Below, one piece after another: positions 1-10,144 of a stretch of 64,000 nt of DNA. Location of the stretch: NCBI GenBank assembly GCA_021396245.1, contig WNYE01000069.1:62001-126000 (forward strand), read 5' to 3'. The DNA is from Sporothrix humicola. Its lineage: Eukaryota > Ascomycota > Sordariomycetes > Ophiostomatales > Ophiostomataceae. The position numbers and the translations under genes are program-made. The notes below the pieces were generated by a model. The model was not told where the DNA came from. It worked only from the letters and a program-made list of their open reading frames with translations, and did no database searches. Positions within the stretch are counted from its first letter, which is position 1. Every line of letters begins with the position of its first letter.

Positions 1-680
1 GAACGTGAAAGAGGAAAGAGAAAAGCACGACATATCGGGCAAGAGCGACAGAGCAGAATGTGTTCGTTTTATCGTGTAGTTCATAGAGCGAAATGCTTGG
101 AGACAGAAATAAGAGAAAACTAGAAATAGAAATGTGCACGTCCATGGACTATGGACCATGGATATTTTATATGTATATTTTTTCATTTGCCAAAAAAACA
201 ATCCGTGTTAAAATAGGATATTGTAATTTTTTTTTAAAAGAGAGGAGAATAACCAAAAAATTTAAACGCCCATTTAAATAACTGAATTCCCTATGATATC
301 CTAGAGGCATCAATGCCAACTATTGACGCGCAACATGGCAAAACAAGCATTCTCCAAGACTGCCAATGCTATACTCCGTAGAATATCTGAATGTCCCGAC
401 CGAGCTATAGATGTGACCAAACACACGCGTGTTTGCACTCTTCTACCCCATATTTACTCTCCTAGACATATTTTTGCCTTTCTTTCCCCCTTAAAATATG
501 GTGTTTCTTTTACTGTGTGTATTTATGTGCATTTTCGGTTTTGTTCGTGAGTTCACTTGCGCCTCACCACCATCCATATCTCAAGAGTATAGCTGCTAAT
601 TGCTAGTAGAACAAACGGTAGTAGTCGCGAACCTGTCAAACAATGTGATATGTTAATGTGAGTTAAGGAAGAGACAGTAG
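1..680. other. Intergenic, no supported gene
   Basis: Left edge of the window. It is AT-rich between about 170 and 290. The ORFs here are short and lack domain-like sequence or codon bias. I see no supported feature. Confidence 0.5.
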
Positions 681-1022
681 TCAGGAGGCAGTGAAGAGAA
701 ATACCAAGAGGTCAACAAAAGAAGGCACACGATCACACTGCGTATCCTTGGCGACGCCCTCAGGCGCTTCCAAGACACTGTTGTCATCATTCACGCCACT
801 ATTTAGATTATTCAGATGCGACTTCTCCTTTGAGTGCTCGTTGCCTTTGCCGCGCTCATACTGATCACCCTTGTGGTATTCGTCGCCACGCTTGTTGGTG
901 ATGGCCTCTTGCCCATAGTAATTGTGCTGCTCACAGAGGCAACGTGTTTCCGAGGCTGCTGATACTACAAGCCATCCATGGGTCGCGAAGGTGCTCTGTG
1001 TGTAGAGCTGCGAGAAGTCCAT
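681..1022 (-). CDS. Doubtful small hypothetical protein (113 aa)
   Basis: This reading uses an internal ATG at 1022 within a longer open frame that begins at 1301. The ATG context is good (A at -3, G at +4). The product starts MDFSQLYTQSTF, has a Cys/His patch near residues 30-40, and a hydrophilic middle rich in Lys, Glu, His and Asn that resembles a disordered segment. I recognise no domain. The upstream in-frame extension looks like translated leader DNA. No intron is needed, but the gene could be spurious; transcript evidence would decide. Confidence 0.25.
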   Translation of the reverse strand: MDFSQLYTQSTFATHGWLVVSAASETRCLCEQHNYYGQEAITNKRGDEYHKGDQYERGKGNEHSKEKSHLNNLNSGVNDDNSVLEAPEGVAKDTQCDRVPSFVDLLVFLFTAS

Positions 1023-1899
1023 TGTCGAGGGTGTTGATATTGATTGAGGGAAGCGATGCTGGGACGTTTGGTTGAATTGAATAGAGAGATGCAAAGATAG
1101 AAAGAACGTTGAAAGAGAACTGCGAGAATAAGGCGTAAAGGAGCTCAAGCTTTGAAGAGGTCTTGCAGCTTCTGTGTCCATGAAAAAAGTAAGTCTCCAA
1201 GTCATTGTCGACTGATTAACAAGACACATGACTCCGGCCCCAATGGCGAGGACAATTTGATTTTTATCTGAAGTATGTTGTGTAGTGATCATCACTAACA
1301 AAATTTGAAGACGACATGTGATTGCATCTCTACCATGACATTCTCACGATGTTATCAACAATTACTTAGTTTCATCTTAGATCTAAGAGTCATTTAATCT
1401 ACATGAATATGGCCCATAGTTTACGAGGCAAGGTGGATCGACCGTGGATAACTCAAAATGTGCTGTGCACGAGTTTCTCTCACCTCAAAACCAAAAAGGT
1501 TCTGCCATTACCCTGTCTAGGCACTTCTGACCCCGACTAGCTGCCCACGGGCAACGGCATCGCTCTCTTTACCTCGCCTGGCTATCAAATCTCGTATTGT
1601 CGGCATCCGATAGTAAATCTGAACTGCAATTGTACGGCACAGGCAGCGTCGAGATTGTGAGTCCTTGGTAACAGACATAGTGAAGGGCATACCTGACAGA
1701 TCTACCCGACAGTCCGGATACGCGTCCATTTCTTGTGCTCTCACAGCCTCTTTCCTTGTACGTGGATAAATGGCAAAAGTGACAAAAAGTGACACGGTGT
1801 AGAGAGTACAGACCGTTGCGGCTGTTGGCCAGCCAGGGAATACAAGTGCGAGGGACAAGAAGGTCTGTTTTATTCAACTACAATAGGAAAACAAGAAAG

Positions 1900-2160
1900 A
1901 TGCCAAAGGTCGACAATTTTATTTCATCATGTTGGACTGGAGCATCGTTTCTTGTAGCGGCTGTCCTGTTTTGTTTCGTTTCAAATACGCTGGCCTTATC
2001 TGTACAGAATAGTATTCATTTAAAATGCCCGGCTGGTGATCCCGTGCCACATTTCGCCAAGAGGACTTGGAGCACACACTCAGGATCTGGTGCCGCCGGA
2101 AGGATCAATTCGCAATATCAACGCCTGCAATCACAAAGAGGGAGCAAGGTGGAAGGATGA
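1900..2160 (+). CDS. Possible 5' exon with signal peptide, gene structure unresolved
   Basis: An ATG at 1900 with A at -3 opens a frame whose first 33 residues look like a secretion signal: polar start, hydrophobic core around FLVAAVLFCFVSNTLA, and a likely cleavage after NTLA. The frame then continues through a hydrophilic stretch to a stop at 2160. Because the next gene downstream encodes a Ser/Thr-rich membrane protein that would need a signal sequence, this may be its first exon. I could not find a convincing donor/acceptor pair linking the two, so this remains a candidate. Confidence 0.3.
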   Translation: MPKVDNFISSCWTGASFLVAAVLFCFVSNTLALSVQNSIHLKCPAGDPVPHFAKRTWSTHSGSGAAGRINSQYQRLQSQRGSKVEG

Positions 2161-2479
2161 GGGACAAGAGAAAATAAAATATTTCCGGCCTATAGTGCTG
2201 TCGTACATAGTACACGCAACACGCGACCAGTTTGGGCGACCGAAAAGGACTCCCATTTAAAAGCTGCCTGTCACTTCCAGCCTCGCACAAGCAGGTTCTT
2301 GGAGGAAGGCCGCTGAACGGAGGCTTCCTTCATATTGCCACCATGCGCCATCCACAAGCTCCACGAGAGTTTGGTTCTTTATTCAAATATCCACCTCCGG
2401 TGACTGGATGTTGAGAATCGGCATTTTGTATCCTGTTGCAGTTCACACAGTTGTACCATCCTGAGCAAATAAAGCAGCA

Positions 2480-3480
2480 ATGGTTGCTGTTTCATCATCG
2501 ACGGTGCGTATGCTTGGGATTCTGTGCTGGGCTGTAAGTGGCTGCACTGATCTTGTCGCTAACAAAGTCCTTTCCTCTTGAATCAGACTACGTCGTCGAT
2601 GTATCCTCTCAGCAGCAGCGGAAGCAACGGAACCTTTGTTGGGAATGGGACCATCATTAACGGAAACTCGACCTCGAGTCGAAATGCCACCACGACTGCT
2701 ATTTTACCTTCTCATACCCCGACGTCATCCACGGGTACATCATCGAAGAGGCCGCCCTCGCACACAACGAGCAAACTTGGTGTTGGTCTAGGCGCTGCAT
2801 TAGGCTTTGCTGCAGTGGTGATTCTCCTCGTGCTCTGGCATATCATCAAAGCACATCGACGCGAGCGGCAGCAACGTTGGTTGCAAGAGGACTACACACC
2901 AGAAGATGCAGCTCATGCCTTCACAGGTGGAGCTGGGCCAAGACCCGATTGCGACGAACGACAAAGGCGTGAACAAGAAATCGCAGTCATATCATCATCT
3001 TCAACCCCATCATCAGGCACCGTATCACCGTATCCTGGAAAGGGAAAACAAAAGGAGGCGGTCGTCACGACGACGTCGTTGATACCAGCAGAGGCACGAC
3101 AGACAGAGACGAGGCCACAAGAAATGAGCAAGGTTACTGTTCGAGGAAAGAATGCAGCTGGATCTCCGCTGCACGGTAGACAGCGACAACAAGGGCGTGC
3201 AAGACGGTCGCTTGGTGGTAGTCGATGGGAGCGAAGAGATGGACCGGGACGGCCAAGGCCTTGGGCTGCACCGGGTATTGAAGAAGCCGATGCGGACAGG
3301 CCCAAATTCTCCTTCGAAGGTGTCGTACAAAGCGAAGACTCGATAGAAAGGCGGTCGCAATTGAGAAACGTGGTCCAGGCGAATAGAAAGGGAGGCGAGG
3401 CTCAAGAACAAGGGGACTCAGGTGCTGTACCAGAAAAAGGCGAGAGGGACAGACTCGTTTATGAGATAGAGCCTCACTGA
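2480..3480 (+). CDS. Ser/Thr-rich single-pass membrane protein (3' part reliable)
   Basis: The reliable part is the exon 2587-3480. It encodes a Ser/Thr/Asn-rich extracellular stalk with several N-x-S/T sites, one transmembrane helix (around LGFAAVVILLVLWHII), a basic stop-transfer stretch, and a long hydrophilic cytoplasmic tail. This is the usual layout of fungal Mid2/WSC-like surface sensors, though no WSC or CFEM domain is visible. An intron at 2534-2586 (53 bp, GTAAGT donor, GCTAAC branch point, TCAG acceptor) joins in frame to an upstream exon that is open from an ATG at 2480. That ATG gives a 315-aa product without a good signal peptide. The true 5' end may lie further upstream (see 1900-2160). 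Function unknown; a cell-wall sensor or adhesion role is only an inference from architecture. Confidence 0.5.
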
Positions 3481-4038
3481 TCCCAGTCGTAGGTAGTATT
3501 CACGAGTAATAGCGAGAACCAAATAAAAATAAACGAAAAGAAACTTGCAATAAAATTGCTCTGGGTATCGATCAAAGGCACTGTCTTTGACGAGAATACA
3601 AGAAACTAGATCAATGCCGGCTACCACATGATAGCTAGGCAAAACGGTAGGGAAGCAATTACCAAAATAGAATAGAATAAACCAAACGAAACGAAACAAA
3701 AAAAAAAAGATATAAAACAAATATGCGAATGTCCCAATCAAGAAAAAAAAATTGGTTCCCCCCCTTTTGTAAAACTCCTGTCCCTGAAATAAAAGTACAT
3801 TGGCAAGCAAAGGTAAGCCAAAAAGAGGATGGACAAGAAGGAAAAATTATGTGATAATGGGATCAGTTCCAAATGAAAACGCCTCGAGAATGCAATCTAG
3901 CTTTCGAGAATAACCTCAGTAAAAGCTTTTCTAGACCAAAGAAATGACTGGTGGTAAAGCAGGCAGGATAGATATATGTAAATATAGGGCGAATAAAGAT
4001 GAAGATGAAGTGAAAGGTGATGGGCAAACGTATGGCAC
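3481..4038. other. Convergent intergenic region
   Basis: Lies between the 3' ends of the membrane-protein gene (+) and the 14-3-3-like gene (-). It is A-rich with several AATAAA-like stretches, fitting 3' untranslated sequence for both genes. No gene is seen. Confidence 0.5.
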
Positions 4039-5124
4039 TTAGATGAATTCGACCATATCGTCGGGATGTATCGGCTGCATCGGCGCGCTTGTCGTTGGCG
4101 GTATTGGTGGGGGCACGGTCACTCTAGCTACGGATCTGCCATCTGGCTGCCGTTGCCGTTGCCGCTTCTGGTCTTGCTGCTGAGACGGCGCCTGTTGTTG
4201 TGCCTGTTGCTGTTGTTGCGACTGGGGCTGCGACCGCGAGCCGGACGACTGGGTCTGTCTTGTGCTGCCCTTGGTCCGTGAAGACGTGCTGAGCCCACGC
4301 TTCATCATCTTGCCGAGAACAGTCACAAGCTCGCATGCATCGCTGAACATATCGTTGTCGATACCCTCGGGGGCGTCATAGACCTCCGTGATCGTGTCTT
4401 TAGCCAGCTTCCTGCTGCCTTCTACGTCGTGGACACATTCGTAGAGGAAGGCCGCATACTCTGTTTTGACAGAAAGCCGCAGGGAGTGTGAGCCCCACAG
4501 CAAGCCTTCAGCAAGCGAGATGGCATCTTTAAAGTACCGGTTGGCTAGCGGGAGGTAGTCGGCAGTCGGAAGCAGAAACGCCGCAGGTGGCTCGGGACCG
4601 AATCCTGGAGGCGGGTTGACAGGACCACCTTCCATGGGATGCGTTGGCTGGAGCGAGGACCGAGTGCTCTCCATATCTTCGTCGCGTGCAACGCCTTTGC
4701 CCTTGTCTGCTCGTGGTGGTGTCTGATCGGCAGATGACGATCCTTGCAGGTCTGGCGTGTCCAGGCCCATGGTCGAGACAGGTGGTTGATTGTAAAAGAG
4801 GACGAAGATGTGGTAGAACGAGGCCCGCAGTTTGTAAGCGAGGACCTTCAACTCGACGTAATTACCTACGACGGGTAATACATATTGTTCCAGCATGACA
4901 AGACCCTCACGTGACAGCCATATTATGTGAAAATACAGCTCAAGGGTTTCTTGTGACTTTGCAGGATCTCGCCGCCGTTGTTTCCGGGCTTGAACAAGTT
5001 GTTGTGAGAGGTTGATGGAGAGCCCTAATATCTTGAACAGCATCGTTGCCAGGAGGGGGTTGTCGTTTTGTACGGCCTTGGCCAGTTTGCCAAGGTATTT
5101 CTGATCGACTTCGGAGGACGCCAT
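4039..5124 (-). CDS. Atypical 14-3-3-like protein (361 aa)
   Basis: The protein reads as two halves of a 14-3-3 helical fold split by an acidic, Pro/Ser-rich insert (about residues 120-188). The N-terminal half has LAKAVQNDNPLLATMLFKIL and a helix pair ending in KLRASFYHIF. The second half has ANRYFKDAISLAEGLL and HSLRLSVKTEYAAFLYEC, which line up with the canonical helices around YYRYLAEV and HPIRLGLALNFSVFYYE. The C-terminus (about 285-361) is Gln-rich with basic patches. Ordinary 14-3-3 proteins are about 245-270 aa, so insert and tail are extra. By my remembered alignment, the Arg-Tyr of YYRYL is His-Ile here and the Asn of the later helix is Glu, so phosphoserine binding may be lost. Single exon; start chosen at the first ATG before the conserved helix. 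It is not the canonical 14-3-3 adaptor, and its role is unknown. Confidence 0.8.
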   Translation of the reverse strand: MASSEVDQKYLGKLAKAVQNDNPLLATMLFKILGLSINLSQQLVQARKQRRRDPAKSQETLELYFHIIWLSREGLVMLEQYVLPVVGNYVELKVLAYKLRASFYHIFVLFYNQPPVSTMGLDTPDLQGSSSADQTPPRADKGKGVARDEDMESTRSSLQPTHPMEGGPVNPPPGFGPEPPAAFLLPTADYLPLANRYFKDAISLAEGLLWGSHSLRLSVKTEYAAFLYECVHDVEGSRKLAKDTITEVYDAPEGIDNDMFSDACELVTVLGKMMKRGLSTSSRTKGSTRQTQSSGSRSQPQSQQQQQAQQQAPSQQQDQKRQRQRQPDGRSVARVTVPPPIPPTTSAPMQPIHPDDMVEFI

Positions 5125-8100
5125 CGTGGGCGAGTACGTGGGTGAGGATGGTTGTGAGAAGAGAAGTAGAGAGAAAGAGAGAGGGGGGCGACAATAATGT
5201 GAGACAGCCTAGATTGAACTTGTATTAGAGAACTGTTTCCAGACCAGGCTGAGAGAATGAATGTGAAAGTCGGGATGAAACATACAACTAGCAAGTTATG
5301 GTTTTGACGGGTGCCACTCAGGAAGTTGTGAATATGGTACCGGTTTTATGAACGTGATGAAAGAGATGTGCTATGGTGTAGAGCAGAAGAGCGATGCATG
5401 AGTTGGCTTAGTGAAAAGAACCACGAGCATAGCGGTAATGAGTATATCCAGTTTGTTGTGCCAGCGGTTTATGGATATGCGCAAAAGTATCGGATGAGAT
5501 GGGGCGAAGAGGAGGAAACAGAGCACGTCGTCTTGAACGGAGTGGCTGGAGAGGCGAAAATAAGACCAATGGCGGTTTTGGACGCTGCAGGATGTCAGGC
5601 GAAGGACGGTACTAGTCTTTGAAGATCAACTGGCGCCTCTTTCGAGTATTGGGAGGGAGCCTAAAAGAGGACAGCAAAACGATAGCGAATAGTCTGAAGT
5701 CGATAAGTGGAGTCCAGAGAGAGAGCCAGTAGAAGTTAGGGCCAGCAATGTAAACAAGAAAGGCCGAGACAGCTTCGGAGAGAATTAAAGTTGGCCGGAA
5801 ACTGTGTGAGAACAGGAAGACCGGTGGGTTGGGGTACAACGTGGATAGAATGAAGGGGAAAGTAAATGCGATAAGTCAAAGGCGGGACGTGAGGTATCGA
5901 GACTGTATGACGCAAAAGTTGTCTTGCGAAGTAAACAAACCCCCCCTCTTTGTGTGTAGGAGATGTAGGAAGTTTTTGTGATTAGAGAGCGAGAGGAAAA
6001 AAATAAGGTGAGCCGACGAAAAGGGGCCGATGCAGTTCAAAGATAGAGTGGTAATACGAGCCGCATGCGCTGTGGATTCCGTGTTGACGTTTCGCTTTCA
6101 GAGCTGTTGTTGTTTATTTTCGTGGAGTTTTCGTCTCGTCTTTCAAAACAGCGTCCCTATTTGGTGCATGAACGAGTGTGATGGGAGCTGCCGGGCTTGT
6201 GTTTGCCCTGTCGATGTTTTCCTTCCTGGTTCAATGTTTTGTGGCAATTGGTCTTGGCCCTTGTAAATGATTTTCCCTGCTTCCAATGTTTGAGAAAAAG
6301 CAGATGCAGCCAATGCAGCCACGGTTTCTTTGCAGTGCAGTGCAGTGCAGCAAAAGATGCAGCGGTAGCGGTGGGGACGAATGCGGGCACAAAATGCAAG
6401 AGGAAGGATCCTGCAGAAAAGGTGCAAGCCTCACAGCAACTTGGCAAGCGCTGTGGGAGACATGCAGTGCCCCTGACCAGTAGAGAAGATGATGGATTGA
6501 AAGCTGGAGGAGTTCGAATAAAGGGTGAACAAGCCGAATCGTTCGGACCAAACGATCTGCCGGAAGTTGGTGCTGAAGTGGGCGGCGCAGTTCATTCGGT
6601 AAACAAGCGGGAGAGACAGACAGTTTTAAGGGCAATGCTGAAAGAATCTAAGAGTCGGTGACGAGATAAGTGCGCGAGGGCCGAGTGCAGCCTTTGGAAA
6701 AGAGAGGAAAAGTTGCAAAAACAAGGCAAAAGGAAGAGCAAAAGAGATGTAATGAGCGAAAAATCACGGAAAAGAGAACGAAGAGGCGACGTCTTCCCCG
6801 TGGTAGTCCCTTCCACCTCCACCACCTTGGCCCGCTGCACGATGCGTTGTCAAAGGCTCACTCCGCACACAGAAAGCGTACTTGAAAGAGCAAGAAGGTG
6901 CACCTTGGTCGATTGCCGGCCCAGATTTGGACAGGAAAAGAGATGAGGAACAGTGGGTACCGGCCGACTTCAAGGCCTGGATTCAAGAGAACGTGGTGGT
7001 TGGTTGTGTCCTTCAACAGTTTTGAGGCTCCGAGTAGTGATTTCCTCACAGGATGCCCGATTTGTTGCTTTTCGAATTCGCAAGTCAATGCCTCAACAGC
7101 ACAAAACACAGTTTAGTTTTGCCAACGGGATCTGGGTGGCCTAGTTCTGTCGAGACATTGGTGACGTTGAGTCGCTGATAGATGTGACGGAGTTGGATGG
7201 TGTCGTTGTTTGGGTTGCTCGTGGCGGTGAGACATCCACGTGTGGCCAGCACAACAGCAAGGCGAACTGCGAGGGCACAATGGTCGGTAGAGCGATCAGG
7301 AAACAAGGAACGGTGGCCCTGAAAAATGAGAGGGCAGGAAAACAAGACACTATCGAGAAGGCTAGTCCGGCTAGCTGGCAGACAAAACAGCAAAGGAGAG
7401 TAAAACAAAAACGAGTGACGACGGCGAGAGCCGATGAGGCGATTATTGGACAAGACGCTGCAATTGAATTTGTTCGCGACGGTGCGGCGCGTTTGTGGGC
7501 CGCGGCCAGGTAAGAATGTGAGTTGACCTGTCTCAATGGCCTTTTGATTTTCTTGCGGCGGCCGTGTGGCAGGCCTGGTCTCTCGTATTTTTTTTTCTTT
7601 CTTCCCTGGTCTGTTTTTCCAAAAATCAAAATCGAATTTGTGGGCGCGGGTGATGCAGTATGCACCTATGCAGCCGATGCACCTTGCAGTAGTGCTGTTC
7701 TGTGCTGCGCGACCTGCGTTTGGCGGTGGGCCTCGGCTGTGCGTTGACTCTGGTTCTCGTCGTAATGCAGCTGCAGGTTCGGATTCACTTGGCTCAGAAC
7801 AGGTGCAGCACACGCGCAGAGGTGCGGTTCAAGACGCGCCTTTGTCAATTGTCGCAACCACACGGGTAGAGCGCGTGCTGACGGCGTATTCTAGTGATGG
7901 CCGGGCTCAATAGATGTCGGATCGTTTTGGAAGCCGAGTGGATGGGCCGATTGCCGCCGACGGAGCTTACGGCCCAATGGCGGCTGGGATACCTTCAGGC
8001 AACGCTTTTGCTCAAGGACGAAGGGGCCGTTCAAGTCCGGACAGGTGCTGGAATGTGAATGGCAAACGGTAGAATCCCAATGGCCTGGTTCGCAGACGCA

Positions 8101-10144
8101 AGAAAAGAATGCGGGTCGTCTTCTGGGGAAGATGTGCGATGGGGAAAGGGAGGGCCAAAAGGGAGAATGTCAAACGGCGACGAGGGTGAGTGACAGGACA
8201 ATGACGTTGATTGGCAATAAAGAGTGCGACAAGAAACAATAGGAGAAATACGTCGCGTTGGGAGGAAAGGGAGAAGCCGACCGAATGAGAAGCGAGAGGA
8301 GCGAATGGCGCTGCAGGAGAGCTGCAGGAGAGCTGCAGGCCGATGGGGATGGTAAGGTGAGAGAGGCGATGATAGGAAACAGGACGTGAGAGGCCGCGAG
8401 AAGGAGAGGATGAGAGACAGCGCGCGCATGAAATGCGAGAGAAAAGAGGCAGATGGTACCAGCAAATTGAAAACGCGTAAAAGAGAGAAAAGAGGAGAAG
8501 GGTGGGAGCGGCCAGGCCAGACCCAAGACCAGGGGTGAGCAAGAAGGCAAAGAGGAAAGAGCTCTTTGGGGAGCTATTACGAAGAACGGAAAAGCTAGCT
8601 GGGTCAGGAAAGAGCAGGGGTCTGGCTCAGCGGATTATTCTGGATAGGGAAAAAAAAGGCAAGGAAGGAACAACCCAGCTGTGTGGAACTCGACAGGGGA
8701 AGGACATAAGGAGTAAAATATTGACGTAGGTAGTCGAGAGAGACGTGGAAAGTTGCCTGAAGCTGGAAGAGGCGCGTTTTACATGATCCGACGCGCTGTG
8801 CTGGGGCTGCGCCGTGCGGGTTTGTTGAATTTGTACGCCCAGATTTCACTTCGACGCATGTTTACTTTCTTGTTTTACCCTGTGGCTGCCCTTCGCTTTG
8901 TTCTCAGCCCCGTCTGTGCTTTCCGTGTGAGACATTGAGGAAGGCGCGAAGAAAATGAGAAGGATCCGGAGTGAGCACAAAGAGGAAAGAACACAGAAAC
9001 ACGGAAACATAGCAAAGAAGGAAAGAAGCATCAACGGAAGGAACGAAGCTCCATTTACGCTGTATTTTCGTTGATTAAGGGAAGGGGCGGCACACTCAAT
9101 CACGGATTAGAAAACGCGGTATTTTCATTGTTGATTATCCGTTCTCGAAAATCCAGGTAAAGAACGTGTGCGGTGGGTATTGGAAGGCATGAAAACTGGT
9201 CCATCCAGGGTCGCTTCGTCCCGTGCGTGTCGGTTGAACGAGGCTGAAATGAATTGGAGCCCCTCCCTACAAAGTGCAGCCACGAGGGATTAATCTGTGG
9301 AAACTCGTGCGGGCTGAGAAAGACTGGCCAAGACTATCAGCCGATGAGTTCGATGAGTTTCTTGTTCTTGCTGAAGCTTCTATCATTGCTGAATGTTGCT
9401 CAATCACGGCATGCTGTCTTTCCCCCGTCGCTTGGTGTAATACATCGAGGAATGCAAAAGGCGCCGCTGTGGTGTCCCCTAAGTTATTGCCGGCAGGTGT
9501 CTAAGACAGCGGGCGCAACGGTGCGAATACATTCTTGTGCTCTGGCAGGAGGTAAATAGCTCCTTGGCCTCTGATTGGCCAGTTTTCGTTTCGTTTCGAG
9601 ATTTCCATACGAGTCGCACCTTCCACGACAATTGAACATTTACTTTAGCACTTGCCTTTTCCTTTCCACCCTGGCTCTTATGCCTTACATGCTCACATGT
9701 CCTCCGTACGACGATGAATTGTGTATTAGCTCAGGATGCAGGTCGGGGTGCCCGCTGGCTGCTCCGAGAATTGCTGTCAGCTGCGAATTTATTCCCAGCC
9801 TCCTCATTTTTCTAGCATCGCCATTGGCGCCAGCGCGCACAAGAAACTTGGACCTTCCTGGTCTGGCGTCAACACGCTGTCTATTTTAGACAGTGGCAAT
9901 AGCGCTTGCTTGGCACGTCTATAGGTATTGGGAAAGAGCAATGCCAGCGCAGCTTCCATGGATTGAGAGAGCATTTGGCCGCTGACAATGCGGCCGCCCC
10001 TGAGTCGCTTCTCGTGCTTGTTTGCAATCATGATGTCGTTCTGGGCCCAATTGATTGTTCAATGGCAGCTGGACTGTAATTTTTATTTTGTCTACCTTGT
10101 CATCTAACTCGCGATGTTCCTCTTCCCTCCCCCGAGCACGCAGC
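5125..10144. other. Five-kilobase gene-free region with strand-biased purine tracts
   Basis: This is the upstream region of the 14-3-3-like gene and the downstream region of the siderophore-type transporter. The plus strand is strongly purine-rich between about 8050 and 9050, so the minus strand is CT-rich, as fungal leaders often are. Open frames here are overlapping in several frames, low in complexity, and have no domain-like sequence. A pentamer run (TGCAG units) lies near 6337-6350. I see no gene that can be supported; an unannotated transcript on the minus strand is possible. Confidence 0.5.
8320..8349. repeat. Short 11-bp tandem repeat
   Basis: The unit GCTGCAGGAGA occurs twice in tandem and is followed by a partial third copy (GCTGCAGG). 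It lies in the purine-rich intergenic stretch. No function is evident. Confidence 0.8.

Noticed and set aside
7085..7813. 242-aa minus-strand ORF
   Set aside because: No domain-like segment or plausible composition, and no supporting splice or start context.
8012..8550. Overlapping minus-strand ORFs of 126-176 aa
   Set aside because: Three overlapping frames are open at once because of purine/pyrimidine asymmetry; Ser/Leu/Pro-rich translations with no domain.
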